Under the pieces are notes generated by a model that worked only from the letters and a program-made list of their open reading frames with translations, did not search any database and had not been told where the DNA came from. Shown piece after piece: positions 1 to 9,090 of a stretch of 64,000 nucleotides of DNA (position 1 is its first letter; each line of letters begins with the position of its first letter). Source of the stretch: JAAYZH01 sp964479695 (GTDB taxonomy: Bacteria; Bacillota; Clostridia; Saccharofermentanales; Fastidiosipilaceae); assembly GCA_964479695.1 (NCBI GenBank), contig CAYZSO010000005.1, positions 1 through 64,000 of the forward strand, given 5' to 3'. The position numbers and the translations under genes are program-made.

Positions 1-40
1 CCTAAATTCCCGCCGGTTTTCCGCATATACAAATTGCTCT

Positions 41-1645
41 CTATAGGCTTAGTACATAGTCCTTTATATCCTCTTCCTTGAGGTCGAAACAGGCAAAGAT
101 ATCTTTCTGTAGTTTCGTGAGCGGATTCATGAGTCGCTTCCCTGAACTTGCCTTAACGACTTTAATCTTCTCTAGTTCTGAGATCACTTTGCCTTTGCTC
201 AGGTTCTTCTCTCGCATGAGATCAGTCAGTTTGTTTTCCAGTTCAAATACTGCAATGAGTGAAAGGAAAGCACAAAAGACTTTGCCATCGGTGGTGTCCG
301 TGTAATGAGTTCGTAAGCGGTTCATGTCTAGGTGGTTTTTCAGTTCGTCAAAACCCTTCTCAATCGTGTCTTTGTTCCGGTAAATAGTGAGAACCTCTGC
401 TGAGCTAAGTTCAGCATCGTTCGTGAGCAAACAAAAGAAACCGTTCCGAGAGGCTAATTGGTCGATCTTGTCGTAGTCGATTTCATAAGAGAAGGTGCCA
501 TCTTGTCTGCGGTGAATCGCATGGTAACGAGAATACCGTTTCGCCTCCATCTTGGATAGATCACTTTTCTGTGCCAGCGCTTCTGAATCGTTCTGAACAC
601 GACGGAACAGATCTTGTCTTTGGCGTTCTGCATTGGCTGGGTCGAAGAAGATATGCATCGTCGCCGTAATCCCGTAGAAACGGCCCCGTATCTGTTTGCC
701 GTACACGCCGGGTGCAACGGCGAATCGCAAAGATTCCATTCCTTCTCGTACGTTATCGATCGCCTCTCTCGTTGCCTTGTGGCGGATCTCAACACCGCAG
801 AGGAAGGTCATTCGCTTTTCAGCCATGTAGGTGATGTTGGCGGTTGTGCAAAAGCCTCGATCCATCACGAAGGATACCCCATTGATACCTAGCTCTTCGT
901 TATTGGCCATCATATAGGGTAGGTAACTCTTATCAATAATGGAACCGGGATAGGTGCAGTAGAAAACTGGTAAGTGGGAAGTCTGTCCCAGATACATCGC
1001 CAAGTTAATCTGGGGAAGCTTTTCGCCATCGCGATTATGCCCCCATTCCGTGTCTTCAATCCCCTCTGCGTAGCTTGAGACACTGGTCACGTCATAGGCG
1101 AGATACTCATGCTGGGTCCGAAGTGCAATCCATCTTCTAAAGAATCCCATCCGCTCTTCTCGGCCAATCCGTTCGAAGAGCGCCGATGTTGATTGAGAGG
1201 TAATCCCTTCTGTATTCGGAACACAAGTCTCACACCAGTCGGCTGCGTGAGCCATCACATTCCCTCTGCAGGCCATGTAGATTGCTACAAGTGCTGTGGC
1301 TCTCGCATCACCAGAAGAAAACACATCTTGCAAGATCTCCTTCACGCCCAAGGAAGAAAGAATGTGTTCAAATAAGTAGTATGCCCCAATCGATTTCACG
1401 GAATTCGTTTCGGGCAACATTTCAACGGTAGTAGTGTCCCCGTAGTACTCGTAGTAGGCATTATTCGGAATAAGCATATCACTCTCCTCGTCATATCGGC
1501 CAATGGAACGCTTATCACAGGTAGGTTGTCCTTTGGCGTTTCGGTAGCTTCGTAAAATTCGATAGACATAGGGTATCCCTTTTTGCCTATTGATCATCAC
1601 ATTTCCTTGGGGCATGGGTACTTTGATTGAACGATTGAGAGCCAT
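41..1645 (-). CDS. IS1634/IS4-superfamily DDE transposase
   Basis: This enzyme would cut and rejoin the ends of its insertion sequence. The protein is about 534 aa, a normal length for this family. It has the expected layout: an N-terminal region, a first catalytic aspartate in AYDVTS, a second in FVMDRGFC, and the C-terminal glutamate motif YRNKDTIEKGFDELK, which matches the IS4-type Y-R-E-K signature. The start at 1645 (MALNRS) is chosen because AGGAGGT lies a few bases upstream; an in-frame ATG further upstream lacks such a site. No internal stop or frameshift is seen, so the gene may be active. A terminator-like hairpin upstream would block read-through from outside. Confidence 0.9.
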   Translation of the reverse strand: MALNRSIKVPMPQGNVMINRQKGIPYVYRILRSYRNAKGQPTCDKRSIGRYDEESDMLIPNNAYYEYYGDTTTVEMLPETNSVKSIGAYYLFEHILSSLGVKEILQDVFSSGDARATALVAIYMACRGNVMAHAADWCETCVPNTEGITSQSTSALFERIGREERMGFFRRWIALRTQHEYLAYDVTSVSSYAEGIEDTEWGHNRDGEKLPQINLAMYLGQTSHLPVFYCTYPGSIIDKSYLPYMMANNEELGINGVSFVMDRGFCTTANITYMAEKRMTFLCGVEIRHKATREAIDNVREGMESLRFAVAPGVYGKQIRGRFYGITATMHIFFDPANAERQRQDLFRRVQNDSEALAQKSDLSKMEAKRYSRYHAIHRRQDGTFSYEIDYDKIDQLASRNGFFCLLTNDAELSSAEVLTIYRNKDTIEKGFDELKNHLDMNRLRTHYTDTTDGKVFCAFLSLIAVFELENKLTDLMREKNLSKGKVISELEKIKVVKASSGKRLMNPLTKLQKDIFACFDLKEEDIKDYVLSL

Positions 1646-1713
1646 AGAGCACCTCCTCATGATGTATATGATAATACTATCATATACAAGAAGAACTGTC
1701 AAGCGCTAGGCAT

Positions 1714-1763
1714 AAAAAAGCCACTTTCAAACGAAAAATAACTGCGATCCGTTTGAAAATGGC
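1714..1763 (-). terminator. Hairpin plus T-run upstream of the transposase
   Basis: On the minus strand GCCATTTTCAAACG pairs, with one mismatch, with CGTTTGAAAGTGGC and is followed by TTTTTT. The hairpin sits between outside DNA and the transposase start, an arrangement known from IS elements that block incoming transcription. It may also form part of the IS end. Confidence 0.6.
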
Positions 1764-1923
1764 AAAATCTGATGCCGAACAAAGATAGAATCTATAAGAT
1801 TTTACGGGGTTTTGTATATGTGAATCCGGGGCGGGAGTTTAGGTTTACACCAAAAATCTTCGAAATGAGTATCCGTCATGACGCAAAAATACAGAGGGCA
1901 ATGGCTAGGGAGCCATTTGCTTC

Positions 1924-2010
1924 AACACAACAACACAACAATACAACAACACAACAATACAACAACACAACAACACAACAACACAACAATACAACAATAC
2001 AACAATACAA
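1924..2010. repeat. Octanucleotide tandem repeat, about 10.9 copies of AAYACAAC
   Basis: Ten full units and a 7-base partial unit are read in perfect 8-base phase. Position 3 alternates between C and T, giving AACACAAC and AATACAAC. Open frames through it (1772-2207) encode only Q/N/T-rich repeat translation and have no convincing ribosome site, so I do not call a gene. The rest of 1764-2257 shows nothing else recognisable. Confidence 0.95.
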
Positions 2011-2257
2011 GCTCTACTCACCCCACCCTACAATTTAACTTATTATATATTGAGCATTGCGCCGCTGCTTCTTGCCCTTATCCGGCTGGCCGGATTGACT
2101 CATGCTACAGTTCGCTCTTCAGTGCCCCTCTTTCCCTACGAAGTATGCCCCCTACAGGAAGAAGAAATCGCCTGGATACTATAGAATTAAGCAAGTGTTT
2201 TGGCTAAAATTTATTACAGAAATCTTTTAAAGAATATTCAGGCAAAGGAAAAGACCC

Positions 2258-4318
2258 ATGGTTGGTAGTGAAACGCAGATCTTGAAAATGTTGGATGGTG
2301 CAAGTAAACGCTTTGTGATTCCTGTCTATCAGCGAAATTATGATTGGAAGATTGAAAATTGCAGGCAACTCTATGATGACCTGGTCAAGGTAATGAAACA
2401 AGATCGAGATAAGCATTTCTTTGGTAGCATCGTCAATGAATTTAACAACCATGGAAAGCAGGATGAGTACTATGTCATTGATGGTCAGCAGAGGATCACA
2501 ACCATCTCCTTACTCTTACTTGCTATGTACAATCTCTTACAGGAGGGAAAAATCGCAGCAAAGTCGCCAAATCTAGGAGAGCGAATTTACGAAACCTATC
2601 TTGTGGATAAATGGGAAGCCAAAGAAACAAGGATCAAGCTGAAACCCGTTAAAAATGATCAACGAGCTCTAGAACGGCTCTTTGATTCCGATGAAGAGCC
2701 CATTAAAGCCTCAAACGTGACCCAGAACTATCTTTACTTTTACGAGAGAATCCAGCGACAAGAGTTGACGATTGATGCGCTCTATGACGCACTCCTAAAG
2801 CTCGAAATTATTGAAATCAAGTTGGGTGAAAAAGATAATGCCCAAATGATTTTCGAAAGCCTCAACTCAACGGGTCTCGACTTGACCGAAGGTGACAAAA
2901 TTAGAAACTATGTCCTCATGGGTCAGGAACCGAAAACACAGACTACGTTCTACGAAAAATACTGGAACCCCATTGAGGAAAATACGAATTATGACGTGAG
3001 TGCTTTTATCCGCGATTACCTTTCGATCAAACTTCCGAAGACACCAACAATCAGCAAGGTCTACGTCACTTTCAAGGACTATGTTGAGCAGAATATGATT
3101 CCCATCGAAGACCTATTGAAAGAGCTCCTTCAGTATGCCAAGCTATACAGGACACTGCTCTTTGGTCACGCAGATCATTCTGCCCTGAGTAACGCTATTT
3201 TCCGCCTCAATCGTCTGGATATGACGGTCACTAGGCCCTTTTTATTGGAAGTCCTCAGGCTCCAGCATCAAAATGAAATCAGTGAGCAGGATGTGCTGGC
3301 ACTCTTCACAATGACGGAATCGTACATTTTCCGTCGCATTATTTGTGAACTTCCAACGAATGCTCTGAACAAGGTCTTCCAGTCCTTAAGCCGCGATGCC
3401 CATCGCTTCGATGGAACTAGTGACCAGTACGCTGCGAAGTGCAAGTATGTACTTTTGGCCAAAGCGGAGAGCGCTCGTTTCCCGACAGATGAAGAGTTTG
3501 CCGATGGGCTTGAGGAACGCCAGATTTACCAAATGACCGGACGCTACAAAAGCTATCTTTTCGAGAGGCTAGAAAACTATGGTACAAAAGAGACCAAAGC
3601 TACCTATGACCACATGGACAATGGTATTTATTCCATAGAGCACATCATGCCGCAACACCTTACAAAAAGCTGGAAAGACAGTCTCGGTGAAAATTATCAA
3701 GAAATCCATTCGCGTTGGCTTCACAAGCTCGCTAATCTCACCTTGACCGCCTACAATTCCAAGTATAGCAACAGCCCTTTTGAAACCAAACGCGATATGG
3801 AAAATGGCTTTAAAGACAGCGGCTTACGCATGAACCAAAGAATCGCCCAACTTGATCGCTGGGGTGAAGCGGAACTGATCGAACGAAGCAATGCATTAAA
3901 AGTAAAAGCTTTACAAATCTGGCAAGCCCCACTTACGGACTACGAGCCACCGGTGAAAGAACTCAATAGTTTCTCGTTAGCCGATGAAGAACACTTGGTA
4001 ACAGGCTTACAGATTGCCAAGTATCAGTACCTAGACCTCGAAGAGAATGTTTCTACTTGGAGAGATATGTACTGTTCAATGATCCTACACCTCCATTTAC
4101 AGGACAAAACCATCTTAAGTAGTCTCGTCAATGGTAATAGCCACAGAGAAGATTTTTCTTCACATATACTCGGCGAGCCTCCTGCAAACAAAAGCACCTA
4201 TCCGCTTGATGAAGGGCTGTATCTATGGATTGGTATCTCAAATAGTTACAAACTTTACATACAGCCAAAAGGCGCTGGCCAAGGGTTCTGGCAGTTATCG
4301 TTGCAACGCTGTTGGTAA
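2258..4318 (+). CDS. DUF262/DUF1524 (GmrSD-like) protein, C-terminus probably altered
   Basis: The N-terminus has the DUF262 signatures IPVYQRNYDW (about residues 21-30) and DGQQR (about 75-79), a ParB-like nucleotide-binding fold. The C-terminal half has a DUF1524 HNH-type motif, EHIMPQHL followed by W and LANLTL. This pairing is found in GmrS/GmrD type IV restriction systems and in other defence nucleases, so a DNA-cleaving defence role is likely; the substrate is unknown. It stands alone, without other restriction genes. The last 20 or so residues (after SNSYKL) do not look like a DUF262 tail: they are an out-of-frame reading of the neighbouring YdcF-type leader. The stop overlaps ATG of the next gene as TAATG. 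I infer a recombination junction near 4260. Confidence 0.85.
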   Translation: MVGSETQILKMLDGASKRFVIPVYQRNYDWKIENCRQLYDDLVKVMKQDRDKHFFGSIVNEFNNHGKQDEYYVIDGQQRITTISLLLLAMYNLLQEGKIAAKSPNLGERIYETYLVDKWEAKETRIKLKPVKNDQRALERLFDSDEEPIKASNVTQNYLYFYERIQRQELTIDALYDALLKLEIIEIKLGEKDNAQMIFESLNSTGLDLTEGDKIRNYVLMGQEPKTQTTFYEKYWNPIEENTNYDVSAFIRDYLSIKLPKTPTISKVYVTFKDYVEQNMIPIEDLLKELLQYAKLYRTLLFGHADHSALSNAIFRLNRLDMTVTRPFLLEVLRLQHQNEISEQDVLALFTMTESYIFRRIICELPTNALNKVFQSLSRDAHRFDGTSDQYAAKCKYVLLAKAESARFPTDEEFADGLEERQIYQMTGRYKSYLFERLENYGTKETKATYDHMDNGIYSIEHIMPQHLTKSWKDSLGENYQEIHSRWLHKLANLTLTAYNSKYSNSPFETKRDMENGFKDSGLRMNQRIAQLDRWGEAELIERSNALKVKALQIWQAPLTDYEPPVKELNSFSLADEEHLVTGLQIAKYQYLDLEENVSTWRDMYCSMILHLHLQDKTILSSLVNGNSHREDFSSHILGEPPANKSTYPLDEGLYLWIGISNSYKLYIQPKGAGQGFWQLSLQRCW

Positions 4319-4902
4319 TGGTTGTTTTGTATTTGGCAACCATTGGTAATTTGTTGGTAAGGGTCGAAACACCGGTTAAAGCGGATGCCATTGTGGTGCT
4401 TCTGGGTAAGACGCCGGAACGGACGATGGAAGCCGTGTATCTCTTTCGCGAAGGGTATGCTGATCGGTTGATTTTCGTTGAGACGAAGAAGGAATTTGAA
4501 GAGCAACTACTGCAAGAGCATGTCCAGGTCGATCTGGGAGAAGCCATTGAAGTTTCGATTGCGACGCAGATGGGCGTTCCTCGGGAAGCCATTTCGATTA
4601 TTCCCGGCCAGACGGAGAGTACACAAGACGAAGCGGTTGCTGTCCGTGATTATCTTAAAAATGATTCCGGTGTCAATTCGCTCCTCTTAGTGACCTCGAA
4701 AAGTCATTCCTATCGGGCTTCGTTGATTTTTGAGAAAGCTCTAGATGGCGTTGGCCGGGAGATCCGCTTGACCTCGGTGCCTAGTCGCTTGGATACGTTT
4801 GATAGCAAAACTTGGTGGAAAGATCGTGAGGAAGTTCAAGAAGTGCTGAGTGAAACAACGAAGTTACTGAATTTCTGGCTGCTTGAGCAGTGGCGGTTGT
4901 AG
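4318..4902 (+). CDS. YdcF/ElyC-like DUF218 protein, probably 5'-truncated
   Basis: The body matches DUF218: KADAIVVLLG, then EAVYLFREGYADRLIF, and an ESTQDEA motif like the family ENTYEEA. Such proteins act at the cell envelope and are linked to polysaccharide or vancomycin tolerance. Reading this frame upstream of the ATG gives KRRWPRVLAVIVATLLV, an obvious basic-then-hydrophobic membrane anchor, but no ATG, GTG or TTG before an in-frame stop at 4243. So the original start was lost. Translation could now begin at ATG 4318, coupled to the upstream stop (TAATG), or at TTG 4312, giving a shortened anchor. It may be a decaying gene. Confidence 0.7.
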   Translation: MVVLYLATIGNLLVRVETPVKADAIVVLLGKTPERTMEAVYLFREGYADRLIFVETKKEFEEQLLQEHVQVDLGEAIEVSIATQMGVPREAISIIPGQTESTQDEAVAVRDYLKNDSGVNSLLLVTSKSHSYRASLIFEKALDGVGREIRLTSVPSRLDTFDSKTWWKDREEVQEVLSETTKLLNFWLLEQWRL

Positions 4903-5159
4903 GCGGCTTTGGCCTGAAGAAGCAAGGGGAACCGGTGAGGCTTGGTAACAGGAAGTCGCTGGGAGTGCCTGAATTGGGCCTGGACATGGGTGGAAATGCG
5001 TGGTGACGGATAGAAAACTTGCGTTGAATCACGAATATTTTTAAAAAAGTAAAAAAGAACGTTAATTATTTTATCAATTGTTACTTTATAGCGGTAAATA
5101 TTTACTATAATAATCCTAGTATGTGTATACGATAAATTTTTATTTAGAGAGGTATTTTT
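4903..5159 (+). promoter_or_regulatory. Spacer upstream of rex with AT-rich promoter region
   Basis: The spacer opens with GCGGCTTTGGCC directly after the stop codon (see the iterated palindrome finding). Bases 5030-5155 are very AT-rich. TATAAT occurs at 5106-5111 but has no clear -35 box. CGTTAATTATTTTATCAA near 5060-5078 loosely resembles a clostridial Rex operator (TTGTTAAnnnnTTAACAA), which would fit autoregulation, but the match is imperfect. Confidence 0.35.
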
Positions 5160-5807
5160 ATGCAACCGATTGATCCCTTCGCAACGAATATTTCGAAACC
5201 GACGCTGCTGCGTCTCCCCTCTTACCTGGACGTGATCCAGCGCGCACGTAAGGATGGCGTTGTTCGCTTGTCTTCGGCGCAAATTGGCTCGGAACTGGGT
5301 TATGGCAGTGTTCAAGTTCGGAAAGATCTTGCTTCGATCAGTAATGCGGGTAAGCCTAGGACGGGCTTTGATGTGGTCCAGCTGGAGAAGGATATCCGAA
5401 ATGCTCTGGGCTACGATGATATTCGTTATGCGATTGTTGTGGGTGTTGGCCATTTAGGGCGGGCACTGATGAATTATGAGGGTTTTGCCGGAAATGGTGT
5501 TGAGGTTCTGGCGGGGTTTGACGTGAAGCCTACGCAGGACGAGAGTCTGGAGAAGAAGGTGTTCTCGATTACAACGATGACTGAATTCTGTCAGAATAAT
5601 ACGGTTGACCTGGCGATTTTAACGGTTCCGGCTGCTGAAGCGGATAATGCTGCCCAGAGTATTGTGGATGCGGGTATCAAAGCGATTTGGAATTTCGCAC
5701 CAACGACCTTACATGTTCCGGATGGCATTATTGTCCAGAATGAAAATATTGCGGAATCTCTGGGAGTTCTGTGGTATCGCCTGAAGACGGAGAATCCGAA
5801 TGCCTGA
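5160..5807 (+). CDS. rex: Redox-sensing transcriptional repressor Rex
   Basis: Rex represses fermentation and respiration genes and leaves DNA when the NADH/NAD+ ratio rises. The 215-aa length is typical. Residues 1-80 form the winged helix, with the conserved LPSYLDV and SAQIGSELGYGSVQVRKDLA segments. A Rossmann domain follows with VVGVGHLGRAL at about residue 92. AGAGGT precedes the ATG. The stop overlaps the next start by 8 bases, so the two genes are cotranscribed. No key residues appear to be missing. Confidence 0.95.
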   Translation: MQPIDPFATNISKPTLLRLPSYLDVIQRARKDGVVRLSSAQIGSELGYGSVQVRKDLASISNAGKPRTGFDVVQLEKDIRNALGYDDIRYAIVVGVGHLGRALMNYEGFAGNGVEVLAGFDVKPTQDESLEKKVFSITTMTEFCQNNTVDLAILTVPAAEADNAAQSIVDAGIKAIWNFAPTTLHVPDGIIVQNENIAESLGVLWYRLKTENPNA

Positions 5808-6408
5808 GATTAAAACGTCTGAACCTGTGATTTTGGCCTATGGCGTATCGGCTTCGACGCCTGAGGGTGCGAGGCTTCGGGAATTAGCTGCGGTGAAGGG
5901 CATTGCGGTTCGCGATGTGACGGCTGCGGAATTTTCGCGGAAGCTTGGCGAAGTGGCAGGTCTACCCGGATTTGAGGAAACGCCTGCTGACTATACGGGT
6001 GAGGAACCTACACACAGCATTCTTTGGTTTGTGTCTGTGGATCGTTCTGATGTGAATTGGCTTTTGCAACAGTATTCAATCTCTGAGGGCGTGAAGTCGA
6101 TTGACTTGAAGTCGGTTCTGACTGAAATGAATGTGAACTGGACCTTGGAGGCCCATTATGCGGAGTTACAGCTTGAGCATCGGATGATGCAGGCGTACAC
6201 GTTTTTGATTCATGTGCCGGGTGCTTTTGAGGCGCTTGATGAAGATGATTACACTTTTGAATCATTTAATGCTCTTGAACTGGTGGTTATGGAAGCTGAT
6301 GCTCCGGTAAAGGCGATGCAACAAGGGAAAGAAGTACGGCCGGAAGTGCTGGAAGACTTGGTTTCCCGGATTAAGGCTGCGTTTCAAGGGCTGGTTCCGA
6401 AAGTTTGA
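5800..6408 (+). CDS. DUF3783 domain protein
   Basis: A 202-aa soluble protein, translationally coupled to rex by an 8-base overlap. Residues 60-130 (WFVSVDRSDVNWLLQQY, then NVNWTLEAHYAEL) resemble DUF3783, a family of unknown function common in Clostridia. No membrane segment, metal motif or nucleotide site is seen. Its tie to rex suggests a link to redox or anaerobic metabolism, but that rests on context only. Just after the stop a 15-bp tandem duplication (6404-6433) repeats the end of the gene. Confidence 0.75.
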   Translation: MPEIKTSEPVILAYGVSASTPEGARLRELAAVKGIAVRDVTAAEFSRKLGEVAGLPGFEETPADYTGEEPTHSILWFVSVDRSDVNWLLQQYSISEGVKSIDLKSVLTEMNVNWTLEAHYAELQLEHRMMQAYTFLIHVPGAFEALDEDDYTFESFNALELVVMEADAPVKAMQQGKEVRPEVLEDLVSRIKAAFQGLVPKV

Positions 6409-6464
6409 TTCTGGCTTATTTGATTCTGGCTCAGGCGTTGAGGTAAATGGTGAACTGTAAACGA

Positions 6465-6548
6465 GGTTGGTAAACGTTGGTGACAAGTTGGTAAGCCGTT
6501 GGTAAGCAGTTGGTAACCGTTGGTGCCGTTGTCAGGGGTTGGTAACCG
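6465..6548 (+). repeat. Phased TTGGTAA array, about 8 units
   Basis: TTGG recurs at intervals of mostly 10-11 bases, nearly always followed by T(A/G)A: GTTGGTAAAC, GTTGGTGAC, GTTGGTAAGC, GTTGGTAAGC, GTTGGTAACC, GTTGGTGCC, GTTGTCAGG, GTTGGTAACC. The spacing puts every unit on the same face of the helix. The same motif fills 15.5-18.0 kb and so flanks the origin on both sides. The remaining bases of 6409-6711 hold only the terminator below. Confidence 0.85.
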
Positions 6549-6621
6549 GAGTCTGAGTGATCAGCCCGCTTGGCTGACTGAGGTATCGACACTGGAAGCA
6601 GGCGGTTTTGGCCAAAAAATA

Positions 6622-6650
6622 CCAAACAAAAAGAGCTCCGTGGAGCTCTT
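6622..6650 (-). terminator. Intrinsic terminator of the phospholipase-like gene
   Basis: AAGAGCTCC and GGAGCTCTT pair around a short loop. On the minus strand the stem is followed by TTTTTGTTTGG. It lies 60 bases past the stop of the minus-strand gene at 6712. Confidence 0.8.
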
Positions 6651-6711
6651 GTGAAATCTGATCCTGTTGATGGATGTTTACGAGAACAGTGTACTTCTCT
6701 GCTTACTTGGT

Positions 6712-7422
6712 TTACTTCTCATCCTGGCGGATCTTCGCTAAGACGGGTGAGTAATTCTTGTTGACAACGATGTTCAGGAGTTGCTCACTGGTGAGAACCG
6801 GAAGCTCATAGTTGATCTGCGGGAAGCCACTGGCGAACACATCGCGATGGACAGCCTGCTTGAGACGGATGGCGATGACAGAGACCATGACTTTTACACA
6901 ATTCTCGATGGCCATGGTGAGGTCGCGCTCCGGGGAGGCCGGAAGTTCGCGGTAACGCTCGACATTCGCCTTAAGGTTGTCCTTTATTTCCTGGGTGGTT
7001 TCCCAGCCCTCGAAGTCGCCCAGCCAATCTGTTTCATTGAGACGACCCTTGATTGAGTTGCGGTAGTTGTCCAGGAAGTCTTCGTACTGAAGATGTTCAC
7101 GTTTAGGACCGATGCCCGAACCAATGTGGGCGCGGCAGAAAAAGTCCGTGATATAGTGGCAGATGAGCCCCATCTGGAAGGAGAGCAGAAGATCCGGGCT
7201 GGTCGCGTCCTCATCAGAACCGAGCCAAGTGGCGTGGTCAATTGCCTTGGCCACGAAATCCCAGGAAACGGTGAAGTAGTGAGGATGGGTCCAGACGAGC
7301 AAACTGTAATCTGCGAAAACGTTGCCCGCTCGGAAAAACTTCTTAGAAATATGTATCGGAAAAACCTTGGTCGTTTCTTCGTAAACTAACTTGGAAATGA
7401 AGATATGTGATTCCAAATTCAT
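6712..7422 (-). CDS. Zinc-dependent phospholipase C-like protein
   Basis: A 236-aa protein of the all-helical Zn-dependent phospholipase C / S1-P1 nuclease fold. The visible metal ligands are an N-terminal SHIF histidine, HPHYF near residue 47, DHATW near 63 and GLICHYITDFFCRAH near 88, which fits the family HxxxDxxxxxxH pattern. No signal peptide is visible, so it is probably cytoplasmic, unlike secreted toxins of this fold. It is transcribed alone, divergent from dnaA, with AAGG-type ribosome sites and its own terminator. The substrate is unknown. Confidence 0.75.
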   Translation of the reverse strand: MNLESHIFISKLVYEETTKVFPIHISKKFFRAGNVFADYSLLVWTHPHYFTVSWDFVAKAIDHATWLGSDEDATSPDLLLSFQMGLICHYITDFFCRAHIGSGIGPKREHLQYEDFLDNYRNSIKGRLNETDWLGDFEGWETTQEIKDNLKANVERYRELPASPERDLTMAIENCVKVMVSVIAIRLKQAVHRDVFASGFPQINYELPVLTSEQLLNIVVNKNYSPVLAKIRQDEK

Positions 7423-7734
7423 GCCTTATAAATCCTTATCTCATACAACTGCAGTATGACGCGCATGTTCTGGCTTCGGGTTGAAAACCAATCTAGAGCC
7501 GATTATAGCAACGTATTTCGTGAATGGCGTATGATTCTCGTCACGTTTTTAAATTATTTGTGAATTTCTCTGCTTTGTTATATACAAATAATAAATGAGC
7601 AAATTTCTTGTAGAATATAGCTAAGTACAGGCTAATTTTTTCTTAAGCGATGTCGGCGGCGAGAATGTAAGTACAATTCAACTTCGTTTTCTGCTAGAAT
7701 ATTCTTCACCTGTTAGCGCCTTAAGGAGTCCGGA
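7423..7734. other. Divergent spacer between the phospholipase-like gene and dnaA
   Basis: This 312-base AT-rich spacer must hold the promoters of both genes. Candidate -10 boxes are TAGAAT at 7611 and 7695, without good -35 partners. No consensus DnaA box was seen here, so the initiator sites lie on the other side of dnaA. AAGGAG at about 7722 serves dnaA. Confidence 0.5.
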
Positions 7735-9090
7735 ATGCAAATTGATAAGATTTGGGCAGAGGCATCTGCTCTATTAAAAGAGGAAGTAACTGATATCACC
7801 TACAATACCTGGCTCCAGCCTCTGAAACCTGGACTTGTCAGTGAGGATAACTTCTATTTAATTGCACCCAACGACTTCCACATCACCTACTGCGAGTGGT
7901 ATAAGCCTCTGATCAGCAACACGCTGAAGCAGCTTACCTCCCGCGAATTTGATGTGCACTTTGTGCTGTCCAGATCTGAGGCGGAGAATGAGGTTACCGC
8001 GAAGGATTTTTCCGGTGAGCGCCTGATTCCTACAGATGGGAAGGACCGTCAAACTAACGGTAATCAGGGGAAGCTCAACCCTCACTTTACGTTTGAGAAC
8101 TTTATCGTAGGCAGTGGGAATCGATTCGCCCAAGCGGCTTGTGTGGCTTTGGCCCAAAACCCCAACGTCGTCTCCTTCAACCCGATCTTCCTCTATGGCG
8201 GCTCCGGCCTCGGCAAAACCCACCTGATGCACGCGATCGGGAACTATGTGAATAAGAATTTTCCGGACAAGAAGCTCCTCTACGTTCAGACGGAGCAGTT
8301 TGTAAATGAGTTTATTTATACAATCCAAGAAAATAATTATGAAGTGTTCCGGAATAAATACCGCAACTGCGACCTCCTCCTCATCGATGATATTCAGTTT
8401 ATTGTCGGGAAAGAGCGGATGCAGGAAGAATTTTTCCACACCTTCAATGCGCTTCATCAGGCCGGCAAAAATATTGTCATGACCTGCGATAAACCTCCGC
8501 AGTCGCTCGTGACGCTGGAAGAGCGCCTGAGAACTCGCTTCTCCTCAGGCCTGATTGTCGATATTCAACCACCGGACTATGAAACACGTATCGCAATTTT
8601 ACGCCACAAAGTAGAAGTGAACCGCGCTGTGCTGGATGAAGAGGTGATCGACTACATTGCTTCGAATATCACTTCGAACATTCGTGAGCTGGAAGGTGCC
8701 TACAACACGGTTATGGCCTATTCCCTGCTGGCCGGCGAGATGAATCTGGAGACGGCTCAAGAAGCGCTCAAAGACATCATCCAGCCCCAGTCCGTCAAAC
8801 AAGTGACTCCTGAAATGATCATCGAAATGGTGGCCAATTACTACAACATTTCGACACGTGATATCCTCTCGAACCGCCGATCCAAGAATATTTCGGATCC
8901 GCGGCAAGTGGCCATGTACCTTTGCCGCGATGTGCTCAATATGCCGTTTAAGAAGATCGGCGACTCTTTCGGTGGCAAGGACCACACAACGGTCATGCAC
9001 GCGTGCACGAAGATTGAAAAGTCGATCAAAGAACGCGATCCCGAAATGATTGAAGACCTTGCGAATCTCCGCAAGCGTATTGAAGTGTAA
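7735..9090 (+). CDS. dnaA: Chromosomal replication initiator DnaA
   Basis: DnaA binds 9-base boxes at oriC and melts the origin. The 451-aa length is normal. Domain I occupies residues 1-85 and a short linker follows. The AAA+ domain begins at NPHFTFENFIVG, with Walker A GGSGLGKT at about 155-162 and Walker B LLLIDDIQF at about 220. The C-terminal DNA-binding domain has the DnaA signature GGKDHTTVMHACTKI. AAGGAG lies 7 bases before the ATG. The gene order dnaA-dnaN-recF-remB-gyrB is the classic Firmicutes origin layout. Confidence 0.98.
   Translation: MQIDKIWAEASALLKEEVTDITYNTWLQPLKPGLVSEDNFYLIAPNDFHITYCEWYKPLISNTLKQLTSREFDVHFVLSRSEAENEVTAKDFSGERLIPTDGKDRQTNGNQGKLNPHFTFENFIVGSGNRFAQAACVALAQNPNVVSFNPIFLYGGSGLGKTHLMHAIGNYVNKNFPDKKLLYVQTEQFVNEFIYTIQENNYEVFRNKYRNCDLLLIDDIQFIVGKERMQEEFFHTFNALHQAGKNIVMTCDKPPQSLVTLEERLRTRFSSGLIVDIQPPDYETRIAILRHKVEVNRAVLDEEVIDYIASNITSNIRELEGAYNTVMAYSLLAGEMNLETAQEALKDIIQPQSVKQVTPEMIIEMVANYYNISTRDILSNRRSKNISDPRQVAMYLCRDVLNMPFKKIGDSFGGKDHTTVMHACTKIEKSIKERDPEMIEDLANLRKRIEV

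Larger units (their letters stand above)
1..1763 (-). mobile_element. IS1634/IS4-type insertion sequence, left end outside window
   Basis: One transposase gene fills this stretch. The right boundary is taken at an inverted repeat at 1720-1763 that lies just upstream of the transposase. The opposite end is not in the window or lies within its first 40 bases, so target-site duplications cannot be checked. The element lies beside an octamer repeat and a restriction-like gene, which fits an accessory insertion hot spot. The right boundary is inferred from the hairpin and is not proven. Confidence 0.7.

Noticed and set aside
1772..2207. Two Q/N/T-rich open frames
   Set aside because: They run through the octamer repeat in two frames; neither has a ribosome site.
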